Shown here: piece by piece, positions 25,512 through 37,316 of the stretch
How the letters are laid out: every line of letters begins with the position of its first letter
Position numbering within the stretch: position 1 is the first letter of the stretch
Source of the DNA: Tamarix chinensis
Lineage: Eukaryota; Streptophyta; Magnoliopsida; Caryophyllales; Tamaricaceae
Length of the DNA stretch: 64,000 nucleotides
Reading direction: 5' to 3'
Assembly: GCA_030549775.1 (NCBI GenBank)
Contig: CM060175.1
Location: forward strand, 30,274,762-30,338,761
Made by a program: the position numbers and the translations under genes
The notes under the pieces: model-generated
What the model saw: only the letters and a program-made list of their open reading frames with translations
The model's database searches: none
What the model was told of the DNA's origin: nothing

Positions 25512-25830
25512 CACTTCTTCATCAATTCAAAAACACTCATTCAAAAAGCTTTGCAAATGTTTATGCTACAGATGTCCTTCTTACTGATCTAATCACAAGA
25601 CCCTGTTTTGAGACTTATTCAAGAAAAATAACCTAGATCTAAGCATAATTACATAGAAACACACACCCCTGCTCCCTTTTGGCACCCTCGGAAAGGTAAA
25701 ATAAGAGACCAAATAAGGAGAAGACATCTATGTCTTAGCAAAGATCTGACGACTATGTAGTTGAAAGAAAACATATATTGAGCTAAGCATTGAATATTCA
25801 GGTTCATCATAAGGTAATAAGTTTTAAGAT
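25512..25830 (-). repeat. module C, truncated copy 3
   Basis: Matches the right part of module C (gcaaatgtttatgctaca through gaagacatctatgtcttagc and gctaagcattgaat). The exon-like FELLKKFLQ frame is interrupted here by stops and its donor is lost. Confidence 0.6.
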
Positions 25831-28290
25831 CAGATAGGAATTCAAGAAAAGTAAAGATGATGACAAAATTATCAATAGGTAATGAAAATTAAGAAAGTAT
25901 TGTAGAGGTTGACTGAAAAGTATTGGGATATGGAAGTATCCAAAAAATAGACATGTTGAGAGTATCGGATAAATAGTGCCAGTTTGAGGAAGTATGGGAT
26001 CAATGCTAAGACTGTTCCAGGGTTGGCTTTGATAAAAGATAAATGATTCTCACACAAATCAACAGTCCACTCTCATGTGTTTGATATGGGTCGTCTTTTG
26101 CTCATATCATTCCTGTGAACATGATATACTATAAGCTTGAGATGATTCTCATTCTACACCACTTGTACAGCCCATGCATGTCTCCATAAGTCAAAGAGGT
26201 CTTATTAGGTTGTAACGGGGCTAGGCTTTAAGGTAGGGAATAACTTTAGGATTGTGGTGCAAATAAAAATATTGGAACCTAGTGGAGTGATTTTCTTTGA
26301 ATAAATATCAACACAATCTCCTCACACCAAATCATTTTCCATCACACCATAATATTTTCACAATCACAATTTTTTCCCCTTTCACCTCTTGATTTTGATT
26401 TTTCTTCTCCTTTTGGATTTTTTTCCTTTTTCTCCTTTCACCCCTTGATATTCACTTTTTTTCTTTTTTTCTTTCTTTCTTTCTTTTTTTCCTTCAATAT
26501 TTTTTCTTTTTCTCCTCCTTTTATTTTCCATTATTTTCTTTTGCAATGACTTTCACACCTTTTCTTTTTCCTTTTTTCAGGCACAACACCTGCCATAGTC
26601 GCCAATTTTTTTTCATAAAATTTCCTTCCACCATCCACTTTATGATGATAAAATAAATAATTCTCCACTAGTCTTTTTGGTGTAGGGATCATGACAGGGA
26701 TTAGGTTAATAAATGGGTGTAGGGAAAAAAATGGCTTACAAGGCTCAAACTAGTTGACAAAGAAAATAATGACATTGGTAGGTTACTTTTGGCTTGTGGT
26801 ACTCATGAATATAAAATAAAAATTGCCACTATCATCTTCATGGCCATGCAAAGCATCTATGTGGCCTCAAAGAGAATCAAATAGAGTTTTAGAATACAAT
26901 ATCCACAGATGATATCACACATGAAGAGAAATTTAAATTTACCAGCTCAAAAACTCACAAGTTTTCTCATATCTAATCAATCTCGTATCAGTGTTTGTGA
27001 AGGGCGGAAAGGGGATTGTGTTCTCAGATCTGATCTTAGGATTTTCCAATGTTTAAAAAAATATTCAAAATCTTAGGATTGTTTTCTCAGATAAATTTAC
27101 CATTCCCTTTGATAGCTTAGGATTTTCCAACGTTTAAAAAAATATTCAAAATCATCAACATGCATTCGTTTAAATCAAGCAGGTTAATGAGATGCCCTTC
27201 CAAAATTGTCCTCTAGTCGTCACCTACTCCAATTGACCATAAGAGTTAAAGAAGCATGAATTACACTATCTTAATCATGCCAAGTTCTAGTCTAATCTTC
27301 TCAAGTTTGTCTCTACTCAAGGGTCGTGTGAGATATCTGCTAGTTGGTTGGACCACAATTTTGCAAAAAAATAGTTTATGAAAATTTGGAGTTCATAACA
27401 ATACGCGCATAGAAGTTAAATAATATTGTACCAAAAAATTATAAATAGAGCAGATAAACAGCTTGTAAACCCAACAATTAAAAAATTTCTCTCCAAATAA
27501 CAAAACAGAAAATTATAAATAGTTTGAGAAATCAATACAATAAACAACAAATATACCAATACTTGCACCAAAAAACTGCCATTCCAAAGAAAAACATCAT
27601 AAAAATAAATAAAAATGATCCATGTCAAACTCCATAAAATTGTACAACATTAGATCATAAACCAGATTCTATATTTAGATTCTCAAGGTTTGGAAGCGCA
27701 CTATTCAAAGGGGCCATCTTAAGTCCTCTACCACCGGCACTTTTTCAAGACGCTTGCAAGAACAAACAAGAGTGCCATCAATAGGAAAGAATAAGAAAAA
27801 CATCCACTTTTGCTACACTAACCTTTGCCGCTCACAAATTTCTTGCTATCAGAATCAATACCTGTAACTTAATAGGTTTAACTCATTGCATCCATCATAT
27901 CACTCCCGCATATCCAACCAAAGACATTGTGCCTCATTGTACCTCATCTGCATAATATTACCATGACATTTTAGAGCCAGCCAGCCACCATCGGAAATAA
28001 TATTTATGAAGTTGACATTTTAAAATTGAAACAAGCTTGAACTTCCCAAGTAGACGCAACAAAAGCTAAAATTATAATAGCCATCATAGTAGTTAGAGTA
28101 GTATTTTTTAAGTGGAACTGATATTGCACCCGAATATTTATCATTGTATCATTCAATTTTAATAATTTTAACATGTCAACAACAATCTTTTTAATTTGAC
28201 ACAGTAACATTACAGCTAATTATAGTAGTGGTTTAAAGTTTAATATAAATAATTAATACCACAGCTGTTGAAATCTAACATATATAATTA
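25831..28290. other. mixed region, no gene recognised
   Basis: A pyrimidine-rich stretch of Ctttt/Tcttt type covers about 26370-26580. A 38-bp segment (cttaggattttccaaNgttt...) is tandemly duplicated at about 27038 and 27117. The rest shows no recognised frames, termini or RNA genes. Confidence 0.4.
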
Positions 28291-28291
28291 C

Positions 28292-28480
28292 TTATAATAT
28301 TAGGATAAACCTAATTACAAATATATATCAGTAATTAGTAAATAATAGAAAATTGTTCAACATTAAAAAAACACAATATATTAACATTATTTCTTAATGT
28401 TAAATATCTTACAAGGCCACTTTGAGAGAGAAGGAGACAAGTACAAGTAGGAATATAATTCCGTTAATTCTTATTTTTTA
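28292..28480. repeat. module E, copy 1
   Basis: Direct repeat of 30207-30400 (taggataaacctaattacaa, atcagtaattagtaaa, aacattaaaaaaacacaa, tgttaaatat). In this copy the purine tract is only gagagagaaggagac. Confidence 0.7.
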
Positions 28481-28607
28481 TAAACCCTTGTTGAAATATC
28501 TACTAATGGTTTCTCCAGAGTGTTGAAATTGAGCTTGCACAACTCTATTCCTTTCATTATGACCAATTGTATATAAAAAAAATTGCTAATTGCTCACATT
28601 ATAAGTA

Positions 28608-28847
28608 TCACTTAGCAACTTCCTTGCTCTTAAAAGACTTAATAACTATAGAAAAAGCATCCTTCTTCTTTCTAAATAAATCGTGACATAGCATATCATG
28701 ACCATTTAATATACGCTGGATAAACTGGTGACGTATTTCAGAAGAATCCAAACAAACTTGCTTCTCAATAGATGTCTTCCTTCTCTTTTGCAAATGTCGC
28801 AGTATAAGTAAAAGTAGTAGTAGTAGTCTTTTTCTTTTCTTTTTCAA
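28608..28847 (-). pseudogene. PIF/Harbinger-like transposase N-terminal remnant
   Basis: The minus-strand frame contains EIRHQFIQRILNGHDMLCHD, then LFRKKKDAF and SFKSKEVAK before the stop. This matches the shape of the N-terminal region of plant HARBI1/ALP1-type proteins, in which ILNG/NGHxxxCxxxxRM..F precedes the DDE nuclease domain (family pattern from memory). The DDE domain itself was not found next to it. The upstream part of the frame (Leu and Lys runs) is low-complexity and probably not coding. Confidence 0.4.
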
Positions 28848-29824
28848 TCATCCATCTATTCAAAATTAAGGCATCACTTATATTATATATATACCCAATA
28901 TATATGCATAAAATTATATACAACAAACAACATTTATATTTTTCATCAAAGAACATGGATAATTCAATAACTTTTGCATACATAATATTTTATAGGCATC
29001 GATAGTAATTAGTTGATAATTAATTATAAGTTACTAAAACACACTAATATGCTAAAAAATCGCCATCATTATTATCTTAAAATTTATAATAACCATAATT
29101 TGATAGAGATTATTCCATCTTAATGATTATATTGACGGTATGATTATGGAAAGTATTTTAATTATTAAATGTGCACTCTGTTGGAACTAACTTGTTAAAT
29201 AAAATGTTATTATCTCTTAAGAAAAATATTATACTTAGTTTAAAATATATATTTAATGTGTAAAGTTGCATTATTATTATTTTTAAAATATTAAAATATT
29301 GACTTTAAATAAATTATATTAAATAATTAACTAACTTATTATTTAACAATTTAAAAATGGCTACAAATATCATATTCCAACATCATATATTCACCATCTA
29401 ATGATTATAATATTAAAAATGGAACGAGTTTTGTTTGAATATAACTGAAGTGTATATAATATATAGTCTAATAGATTGTTTAGAGTCAACATAGGAATTG
29501 ATAAACAAACACCACAAAATGGAAGCATTCTTACTTTTTAAAAAGAAGGGACACATTACCCGTACGAAAAACATTAAGAAGAACTCGGGGAAAAAGAATT
29601 TGTACCAATCATAAAAATTCAAGGTCGTTCCAACTAAGACTAGTAGGAATTGCTTGGTCATTAAGAACAAGAGGAAAATAAATACATGAGAAAACATCAT
29701 AAGCTAACAATTTGGCCAACCCCTTTCATATAATAAATATGTAGAAAGAATCCAACACATCTCTTTACATGCAATAATTTATTGTTGCAAATAAAAAATA
29801 AATAAATAAACAAAGAGTAATCTC
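28848..29824. other. AT-rich, no gene recognised
   Basis: Sequence around 28985-29030 (ataggcatcgatagtaattagttgataatt) recurs at 30447-30510, extending the module E duplication. A 95-codon hydrophobic frame at 29413-29700 on the minus strand has no recognisable motif and I do not call it a gene. Confidence 0.4.
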
Positions 29825-30110
29825 AATCGTTGGCAACCATAGTCTGTAGTCTTTAATGCCTCAAGTACATTGTCACTTTCAATGTCGTTCAAAACAACTA
29901 TCAATCTGATAAGTTAAGTGCAATCACATCGCACCAAAAATCTGCATATGTAAGAGATTCAAAATGGGTCCAGGGATCCACGTTGAGTACATTTTCACTT
30001 TCAATGTAATTCAATACCACTATCACTCTGATAACTTAAGTGCAATCATGTAGCACTGAGATTTTTGATATGTAAGAGATATTCAAAACGACAATGGCTC
30101 TAAGAATCTA
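29825..30110. repeat. module F, two tandem copies
   Basis: 29845-29970 and 29977-30110 are tandem diverged copies of the cactttcaatgtcgttcaaaa and tctgataagttaagtgcaat sequence, also present at 22940-23075. Confidence 0.65.
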
Positions 30111-30206
30111 CTTTTAGAAACTTTGTTATTTCTTTTGTGAGGGATAATCTTTTTTTCCCTTACTATTTCTTTAGTTAGAGATTATCTCTTTTTTTCTCAT
30201 TACTTA

Positions 30207-30332
30207 TAATGTTAGGATAAACCTAATTACAAGTATATATCAGTAATTAGTAAAAAATAGAAAATTGTTTAACATTAAAAAAACACAAATAATAATAACA
30301 TTATTAATTAATGTTAAATATGTTGCAACGCC

Positions 30333-30376
<44 letters not shown>

Positions 30377-30400
30377 GAGTAAGAATATAATTCCATCAAT
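30207..30400. repeat. module E, copy 2 with expanded (GA)n
   Basis: Same as 28292-28480, but the purine tract has become about 19 perfect GA units at 30335-30372. Confidence 0.75.
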
Positions 30401-30869
30401 TATTATTGTTTATAACCAAAAATAGTTTTTACCATACACAATATTTTATAGGCATTGATACTAATTAGTTGATAATTATAAGTTAGTAAACAAACTAATA
30501 TTTCCCTTAATGTTTCTCTAGTTAAAGATATTCTTTTTTTCCCTCCTTAATATTTCTTCTGTGAGAAATATTGTGCACCCCGCACCTTTTTCCTTTTACT
30601 TCTCGAGTAATGAAAGTGGCTTTTTAAAGGAAATATAAAAATATATATGAAATAACGATCAATAAAAACAGATACACAAAGAACTCACCCCTTCAGGAGG
30701 CTTTTTAAGCATGGAATATAAAATAAAATGTATTCTCCAAGTTTTTAATTATTGTGCCACTATATTCACCGAATGATATGAAATCAATGGTTTAATTATC
30801 AGCTCCACAACAATTAGTAGATTCACTTTAGCACCAAGCAGGAAAAAAAAATAGCATACCCTTCGATTA

Positions 30870-31019
30870 GATGAGTGAGACGCAGACCAACCTTTAGTCT
30901 CAACTCCATAGTAACAGCTGCATCTTGCAGACCTTCAATCATATCAGTCAATATTTGACTTTGATGCCAACACCAATCCCTGATGTCCCCGCTGAAGCAA
31001 ACTTATTCAGCAGCTTGAC
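30870..31019 (-). pseudogene. PGM/PMM-like pseudogene, VKLLNK exon (copy 2)
   Basis: An acceptor TATTGGCAG (AG at 31020-31021) is followed by VKLLNKFASAGTSGIGVGIK. After about 5 extra nt the frame shifts to SQILTDMIEGLQDAAVTMEL, then RLKVGLRLTHLIEGY. In the remembered family the two halves are contiguous (…SKVLTDxxEGLxxxxVxxELRLKI…), so this is a frameshifted exon. Confidence 0.6.
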
Positions 31020-31178
31020 CTGCCAATAAGTTTATAACAAAAATGAGAGGCTATGATGAAATATACATATCCCCAATATGTGATAGAAGGGGCATAAAAC
31101 ATATCTATTGAAAAGTGAGATAAGTAAAAGTATCATTTATGGGCAGAGTGACACTGATGAAAATGACTGAAAGCTTAC

Positions 31179-31274
31179 CATGAGATATGCACAATCTTCA
31201 AGCCAAGGGTTCTCTTTCAAAGCTCCATGACCCCTGGTCTCAATAGCCAAATGTGCCTCCCCACCGACAGACAT
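31179..31274 (-). pseudogene. PGM/PMM-like pseudogene, sugar-binding-loop exon (copy 2)
   Basis: A 96-nt exon of identical length and placement to 21144-21239, with GTAAGC donor (GT at 31177-31178) and a GTTAG-like acceptor. It is open throughout: SVGGEAHLAIETRGHGALKE, then NPWLEDCAYLM. The loop SGH has become RGH and the D-D-G-A-Y segment reads E-D-C-A-Y, changes expected to damage phosphosugar binding. With the frameshifted exon at 30870 it is a pseudogene despite this open exon. Confidence 0.65.
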
Positions 31275-31469
31275 CTAACAAAGTTTCCAATTTAGGTCGG
31301 CAACACATCACATCTGTACCAAAGATGAAAAAGAGATCATCATTATTCTTCAGAACTGCCTACATTACATTCTTGTCCGTGGGGATATGGTTCAAAAACA
31401 TACTTGATTCATAAATCACAATACATACAAAAGAACCACTATTTCATAAGCACTGTGGCATATTAAAAA

Positions 31470-31870
31470 AAATGGATCAACATCTGGATCCAAGAAAACA
31501 TAATATTACAAAGTATGATAAGTGTGTGTATAATTATGGGCAGAGTGACTCTGATGAAAATGACAGAAACCTTACCATGAGATATGCACTATCGTCAAGC
31601 CAATGGTTCTCTTTTAAAACTATGACTACTGGTCTCAATAACCAAATGTGCATCCTCACCGACAGAGTTCTAAAAAAGTTTCCAATTCAGGTAGGCAGCA
31701 CATCACATCTGTACCAAAGACGAAACCCAGATCATCATATTATTCTTCAAAACTGCCTACATTGCATTCTTTTCCGTCGGGATATGGTTTGAAAACATAC
31801 TTGATGCATAAATCACAATACATAAAAAGAACCACTATTTCATAAGCACAGTAAGATATTAAAAAAAAAT
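31470..31870 (-). repeat. module D, partial copy 3, with PGM-like loop exon
   Basis: Tandem partial repeat of 31060-31460. The loop exon lies at 31576-31669 with GTAAGG donor and GTTC(T)AG-type acceptor. It begins SVGEDAHLVIETSSH. A 2-nt net deletion makes it 94 nt instead of 96 and shifts the frame before the NHWLDD part. Confidence 0.6.
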
Positions 31871-31877
31871 GTATTAC

Positions 31878-31916
31878 CATCTGGCTCCAAGAACTCATAG
31901 GCTCAAGCATCGCAGC
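31878..31916 (-). pseudogene. PGM/PMM-like pseudogene, upstream exon relic
   Basis: Between an acceptor TTTTTCTTCAG (AG at 31917-31918) and donor GTAATA (GT at 31876-31877) lie 39 nt. They read A-A-x-LEPM in one frame and FLEPDG in another. Plant At5g17530-like proteins have AAKVLEPLG...SGSQFLEPDGMFPNH at the equivalent place (from memory), so this exon seems to have lost its middle. It lies upstream of the loop exon, in the correct gene order for a minus-strand gene. Confidence 0.45.
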
Positions 31917-32804
31917 CTGAAGAAAAAGTTGAAATGTATTAACAAGGAAAAATAGAAACAATCCAAACACAAAAGTAACAATCAATAAATTATCTCTCAA
32001 ATAAAATTCAATAAGCTAGCCCCCAAACAACACTTTATTCCTCTCCCCTTACCTCATCCTAAAAGGAGCAAACATAAAAAACAAATAAAAAAGGTATTTT
32101 GTTCAAAAAGTATTAGCTGACCTCGTCATAGAGCAAAATTCTGCAGAGTAGGTTCAAAATATCAACAGTCTGACGTAGGAGTGGATGGTGACAACTAATT
32201 ATCAAAGAAGTAGATGGTGACATAGTAGTAGATGGTGACCACTGGTTATCAAAATCATGCTCAGAGTTTTGTGATGATACACATAATCCCATTACCATAC
32301 ATGCTTTCTAACTCAAGCACTTCACAACTTTTCTCCTGCCCCATCCTTTCTTTGCTAGAGCAGCATCGGATTCCACTTGAAGCTGGGAAGTCAATGAGGC
32401 CACCATGGGAAGTCAAAGTCAGCATTAGCATAGTTTCTAGCCGATTAATTGGAATTCTGGGTGAGTAGAGCTGGTCTTAATGAACTTACCTAGGGATCAT
32501 AAAGTAGAAACAACACCCAAAACACAACTATCATTCTAGTTTATCACTTTCCCACCCGCAGCTTCAATTCTAGCCTATTAATTGGGTCTGTCATGCTGAA
32601 AACAAAATTGGTGTTCTCAAAATCAATAGAGCAAGTAAACAAAATTATTGTATAGTAGTAATAGTTTCCCTTATGGTCAATAGATAGAGGTGCAGCAGCA
32701 CATAACAACTCTAGAATTACCACTATTAGCAACCAACATTTCCTTAACCATGGACTGCATATTTATATATTTACCACAGATGCTGAGTATATAATTAAAA
32801 AGCA
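31917..32804 (-). other. possible further gene-relic sequence, unresolved
   Basis: A less AT-rich stretch at 32330-32480 could contain PGM-like residues on the minus strand (an EF-x-INRL-like start followed by LTSHGGL), but the match is too weak to call. A near-duplicate gtagatggtga motif repeats at 32182, 32212 and 32232. No gene is asserted. Confidence 0.25.
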
Positions 32805-33499
32805 AGTAAGATCTCTAATCTAATAACACCAAATAATAAAAGATAAATAAATCAAACAGAAAGAAATTAAAACAAATCTCCGTGCTTGCCCAAAAGTGAT
32901 AATCTAACCTTAAAAAAATTTGGGAATATAAATTTAAATATTGGGCAGTAGAAAATCATCAACCAAATTATCCATTCAAAAATCAGATATGGAGTTTTAC
33001 GAACTAAATTCATATGTTTTTGTTAACTACAAACAAGAATAACTAAAATTGAGATGTTTGGAAATAAACTCAAAACACCCCAATGCATTATTTCAGGCCC
33101 GTTTCATAACATTATCAAAATAGGTGTAGCATATGCTACCTGCCAACCCCTTGCCTATACATACCTCCATAGATAGAGAACATAAAATTGATTTGGAACA
33201 AAACCAACCAGCCTAGCACCACTAACTCCTATGGGGAAACAAATAAAAAAAAATCCCCAAATGCCTGCACAATATTACCCAAAAGTCAGAACCCCATATA
33301 GAAAAGTTCATCTCACACTCATTTAGTTCGTCTATTTCATCCACTTCCGTCAATAGTAGCCCAAAATTATTTTTGCAAAGAAACAAAGAAAATATCCAGC
33401 ATGATGAATAATAAAATCGAGATGCAAAACCTAAAACCATTGTTGTTCAATCCATCTGACGTTATGGCATGTATCACACAAAATACTGGGATTTAAATA
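32805..33499 (-). repeat. module A, copy 3, with exon relics
   Basis: Homologous to 23966-24689 from aagatctctaatctaataac onward. The minus-strand frame NFGLLLTEVDEIDELNECEM is open, but the AFEDLF exon is broken by a T-run and a frameshift (GCATTTGGGGATTTTTTTTT). Confidence 0.6.
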
Positions 33500-34240
33500 A
33501 TTATTTTTATAAATATTAGTTATAAATGAAGGATGATCAAATTCTACATAAATATGCCATATTTAGGAAACATACTAAAATTTCTCAATGACTAGAGGCT
33601 TACATATATTAGATATCATACATAACCAATGAAACACAAAAAATAGAAGAGAAATGTAGATTAAATAATTAATAGAAATTAAAATAAATAATCGACTATG
33701 ACCTATGAAATAATAAACAAGTACTTTATTTCAAAATTATCCAGTACTCTAAAAGCTTATTTATTTTTATATTATTAATTCATTTCAAATGACGTGACTC
33801 ATTGCTTTTTGAAGTAAATCCAGTACTGCCCTTAGTTTTTTATCACAACTTTTAAGATAATTAATATCAAATTATGTAACAATAATAAATTACATATAAA
33901 AAGGTCAACATGAATCAAACAAATACAAGACACGGAGAAAAATAAGATAGGGGTGTGAGGACAATTAAGACCTAGTTCACGGTCATTAACTAATATCATG
34001 TAATGTGACTCATTTGAAGCAACAAAATCTAATAATACCAATATATTAATTACCGTTTTAAATAAAGCATTGTCAAATGAATTAATAAAAAAAATAGAGT
34101 CACTATGAATCAAACAATAATATAAGGAATAGTGAAAGAAATTGTATTGGAGAGAAAAGAAGAAAATAAATGGGGTCAAGGACTATAAGTTGAAGAAGAA
34201 AAAGCATGAGAAACAATGAGTATATGGTTGCACCAATTAA
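33500..34240. repeat. module B, copy 4
   Basis: Direct repeat of 24690-25510. The homology ends near gaagaagaaaaagcatgagaaac. Confidence 0.75.
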
Positions 34241-34249
34241 TTAATATGA

Positions 34250-35720
34250 ATCGACCATCTATGTGCTTGTAAGCATGCTTAGTTACTGTAGCTCCCCTTT
34301 TCTTTTTCTTTTTTTGAGGGGTATGAAGTAAAATATAAAAGGTGTATAAGTAACAACACCTAATTAAAAATCAGACATAACTACCATCGCACAAACACCA
34401 CCTATACTTCTCTCTCCAAAAATCACTGCTTTATTTACCAAAATACCACCAATTACACCATAAATATAGTACATCCGATAACATGATATACTAATTCACA
34501 GAGTGAGAAACAGCTATGCAAGCATTGGGGACACATTGTGGGATGATAGCTACTAAAGTATGAGTCTCATTTTGTAAATGATCAATTGTTTTAATGGGGG
34601 CTCGACGACACTCAATAATATTACGAGCTCTCTTATTATACCTTCTTAAGAAAGAGATAATAACATTGACATGTGCCCAAGATATGGTGGGCACAAGTAG
34701 GCAAACGTGCAGTGCAGCAATGGAGAGAGAAATAGAAACAAAATGAGTACTAGAAACATATCCACAAAGATATGGGTAATACTGCAAAAGAAACGTAAAA
34801 TCTGCACAAGTTTTGGTGCAGTGGACAACTTGGCTTTTCAACATCGTTAGGGAATGCTGCCCGGGAGGGGGCCTAGAAGACAATTTCATCAGGTCTTAGC
34901 CTACCAATCGCTAAGCGGGTACCCTCTACTATTAATTTACATCATTTGATCAACCGCGAGTAAATAATAGGGGTACTATAAACTGTACCTCCATGTCAAT
35001 TTCTCTGATGCAGCATAGCCAAGAATGATATATGCCACGGCGGTGTTCCGCCCAAGAAAATAGGATCTGCACAAGTGGATTCCCCTCCGTATTTGCGACA
35101 ATATTGTTCCTCCAGAAGACAATGTGTTGGTGATTGTAATCTAAGAATGCATGAAAGTTCAGTAATTATCGATCAAAGCATAAGAAATCAAGTAAATTCA
35201 GTAACTATCACCATTGCATCCTTGAAAATAAATAATTCACCCTCTTACCTATTTTCTTGCCTTCCGCAGCAAAACCCAGAGCAGCGGGAAGTGACCCTAA
35301 AAAACTACAATTGAGCAAACCAAGACAACTTTCTACTTCTCCATCATCATCATCATCTCTCACTCACCCACTCTTCCATTTCTATTTCTTTTTGTTCGAC
35401 GGCAACGGCGGTGCGACGGTGCCCCTGGAGTGACGGCTTCGACGTCTACAACACAACAAACTTGTGTTAAAGAGCAATAGAGGAAGAATACAACACAAGT
35501 GTGCCATGCAAGGACGGAAGCAGCGAGCAACGAGCAGCGATATCTATTGGAAGAGAGGGTGAGAGGGCGCGAGGGCGCAGAGAGGGAGTACGGGAGATTA
35601 GTATGCATTTGACATAATCCCAAAATAAAATCATAGTCCGTGTTCGGTGGGGGTTGGGCCCCGAAGGGGCACGGTCTACCAATATCAACCGCCAAGCGGG
35701 CCACAGACTGGCCATTTCCT
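34250..35720 (-). other. unidentified GC-richer region, possible 5' end of a minus-strand gene
   Basis: The region contrasts in composition with its surroundings. Minus-strand features: a C/T-rich leader around 35530-35600 followed by a CGCCG-rich coding-like segment (35360-35440); an open segment near 35040-35130 containing EEQYCRKYGG and DPIFLGGTPPWHIS; and a 132-codon frame at 34491-34889. A gctaagcggg/gccaagcggg motif preceded by ctaccaat recurs at 34899-34920 and 35678-35700. I recognise no family. The frames may be exons of a gene 5' to the PGM-like relics or captured sequence. Confidence 0.3.
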
Positions 35721-37316
35721 CCTAATAAAACAAAAACGGTTTGGCTTTTGCTTTTAAAATTTTACCGAGTGTGATCGTCCATTGATTTGTAAAACAAAAC
35801 TGGATTGTCTTACACAAAATATTTTCATATAAAAAATAAACAAAATAATAAGTAAAACATAAACTTCTATATTTTTTTAATTGAGATAAAAAGTTAAAAA
35901 ACTTTCCATTTAAGGAATAAAAATATATAAATTATTTAAAGTATAGTAATCCAATTTTATCAATTCTTATATCCATTTTTAAATGAATTTTCAACAAGTT
36001 AATAATTTTACTTAAAATATGACATAAAAATTACTTAAAATACTAAATAAATTATATTTATACTTTATTAACTATTATTCTCATGCACACACCAATACAT
36101 TACCTTACTAAAATATAAAAATTTAATTAAATGGATAAATATGTATTTAGAATAACTCATGCTACCCTGACGACAATAACACATGCCAAACACCTCCTAT
36201 CCTTGATGTAACAACTCCCTAGTTGTGTCAAGAGTCCATATGTTTCCCCATTGTTGCACCGAATTCTATCACGACTAGTTCGAGCCTTGTGTAAGTTAGT
36301 TTGCTTTGATTTTACTCCATTTTCTACCTTTATTTATCGACTCCTGATATTAGTTATATTCTAGGGATTACTAATCCTCCTAATATTAGACCTTATATTT
36401 TCTATTATATTATTTATTTGTGGTAATTTAATTTGGGTTTCAACAATAGTCATAATTTTCTTTTTTTTTGCCCACTTTCGATCTACTTGTGAGTTTGAAA
36501 TTATATATTTGGTGATTGCTTCTTAGTTATATAGACATTTTAGTAAACTTCATTTCTCGAGTTTGGATTAGTATGATTATACCAAAAGTCATATTATTGA
36601 TACAGCTAACCATGTTAGTAGGTTGTAAATGAGCGGAAAGAACTCACGAACTGATTTGTTTTAACTCATTAAAACTTCAATTCAACTCATTCATTTTAAT
36701 TAAATGAGTCAAGTTGCAGCCCTATTTTTAGGCTCATTTATTAAAAAAGTCGAGCTTGAATCCAAACAAAATCAATTCAACTTATTTATAGTTTAGGCTC
36801 GTAAGTTCGACTCTTTAAAATTTTGACTCGTTAAAAACTTGTTTCACCTCGTTTGTTAAAAGGAAGAAAAAGAATACCAAAAACAAATGAAAGATTAGGA
36901 AAATAATGATAACCCATTCATCCAAAAGAATCACTAGTGCACAATAATGTCAAACTAAATTTAAAATGCAAACTAAACCCATCAATTGATGACCGATGCC
37001 AGATGTATTACAAAATAAGTAAAAAAGTATACTCGATATTCTAAATAAGGCTGATATAAGAGCACCTCACGATCCTCATGATAATGAGGAATTTGCATAC
37101 TTAATAATAAAACCAATCATCTTAGATATTTTTGATGATATTTCTACCATGGTTAATAAAAATACTTTAAGATGTTTTTTATAGGTATATTACATATTTG
37201 CAAGAGGAAAACACTTAAGATATTTTTGTGTACAAGACATTCAAACATTCAAGGTATGTCATATATGAAGGACAAAATAACAAGTTTGCAAAAATGCCTC
37301 ATAATTGTGTAGAACT
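35721..37316. other. no gene recognised
   Basis: AT-rich. The stretch 36600-36870 has degenerate aactcatt/aactcg(t)taa motifs in both orientations, as seen in some plant element ends, but no clear boundaries. Confidence 0.35.

Larger units (their letters stand above)
30725..31460 (-). repeat. module D, copy 2
   Basis: Direct repeat of 20741-21424. A shorter third copy follows immediately (31470-31870), so module D is tandemly duplicated here. Confidence 0.7.

Noticed and set aside
29413..29700. 95-codon hydrophobic minus-strand frame as a small membrane protein
   Set aside because: Phe/Leu richness follows from the AT-rich strand composition. No start context, repeats or homologous copies.
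34491..34889. 132-codon minus-strand frame as a complete gene
   Set aside because: No recognisable domain, and other frames in the same interval are also open. Kept only as part of an unidentified region.
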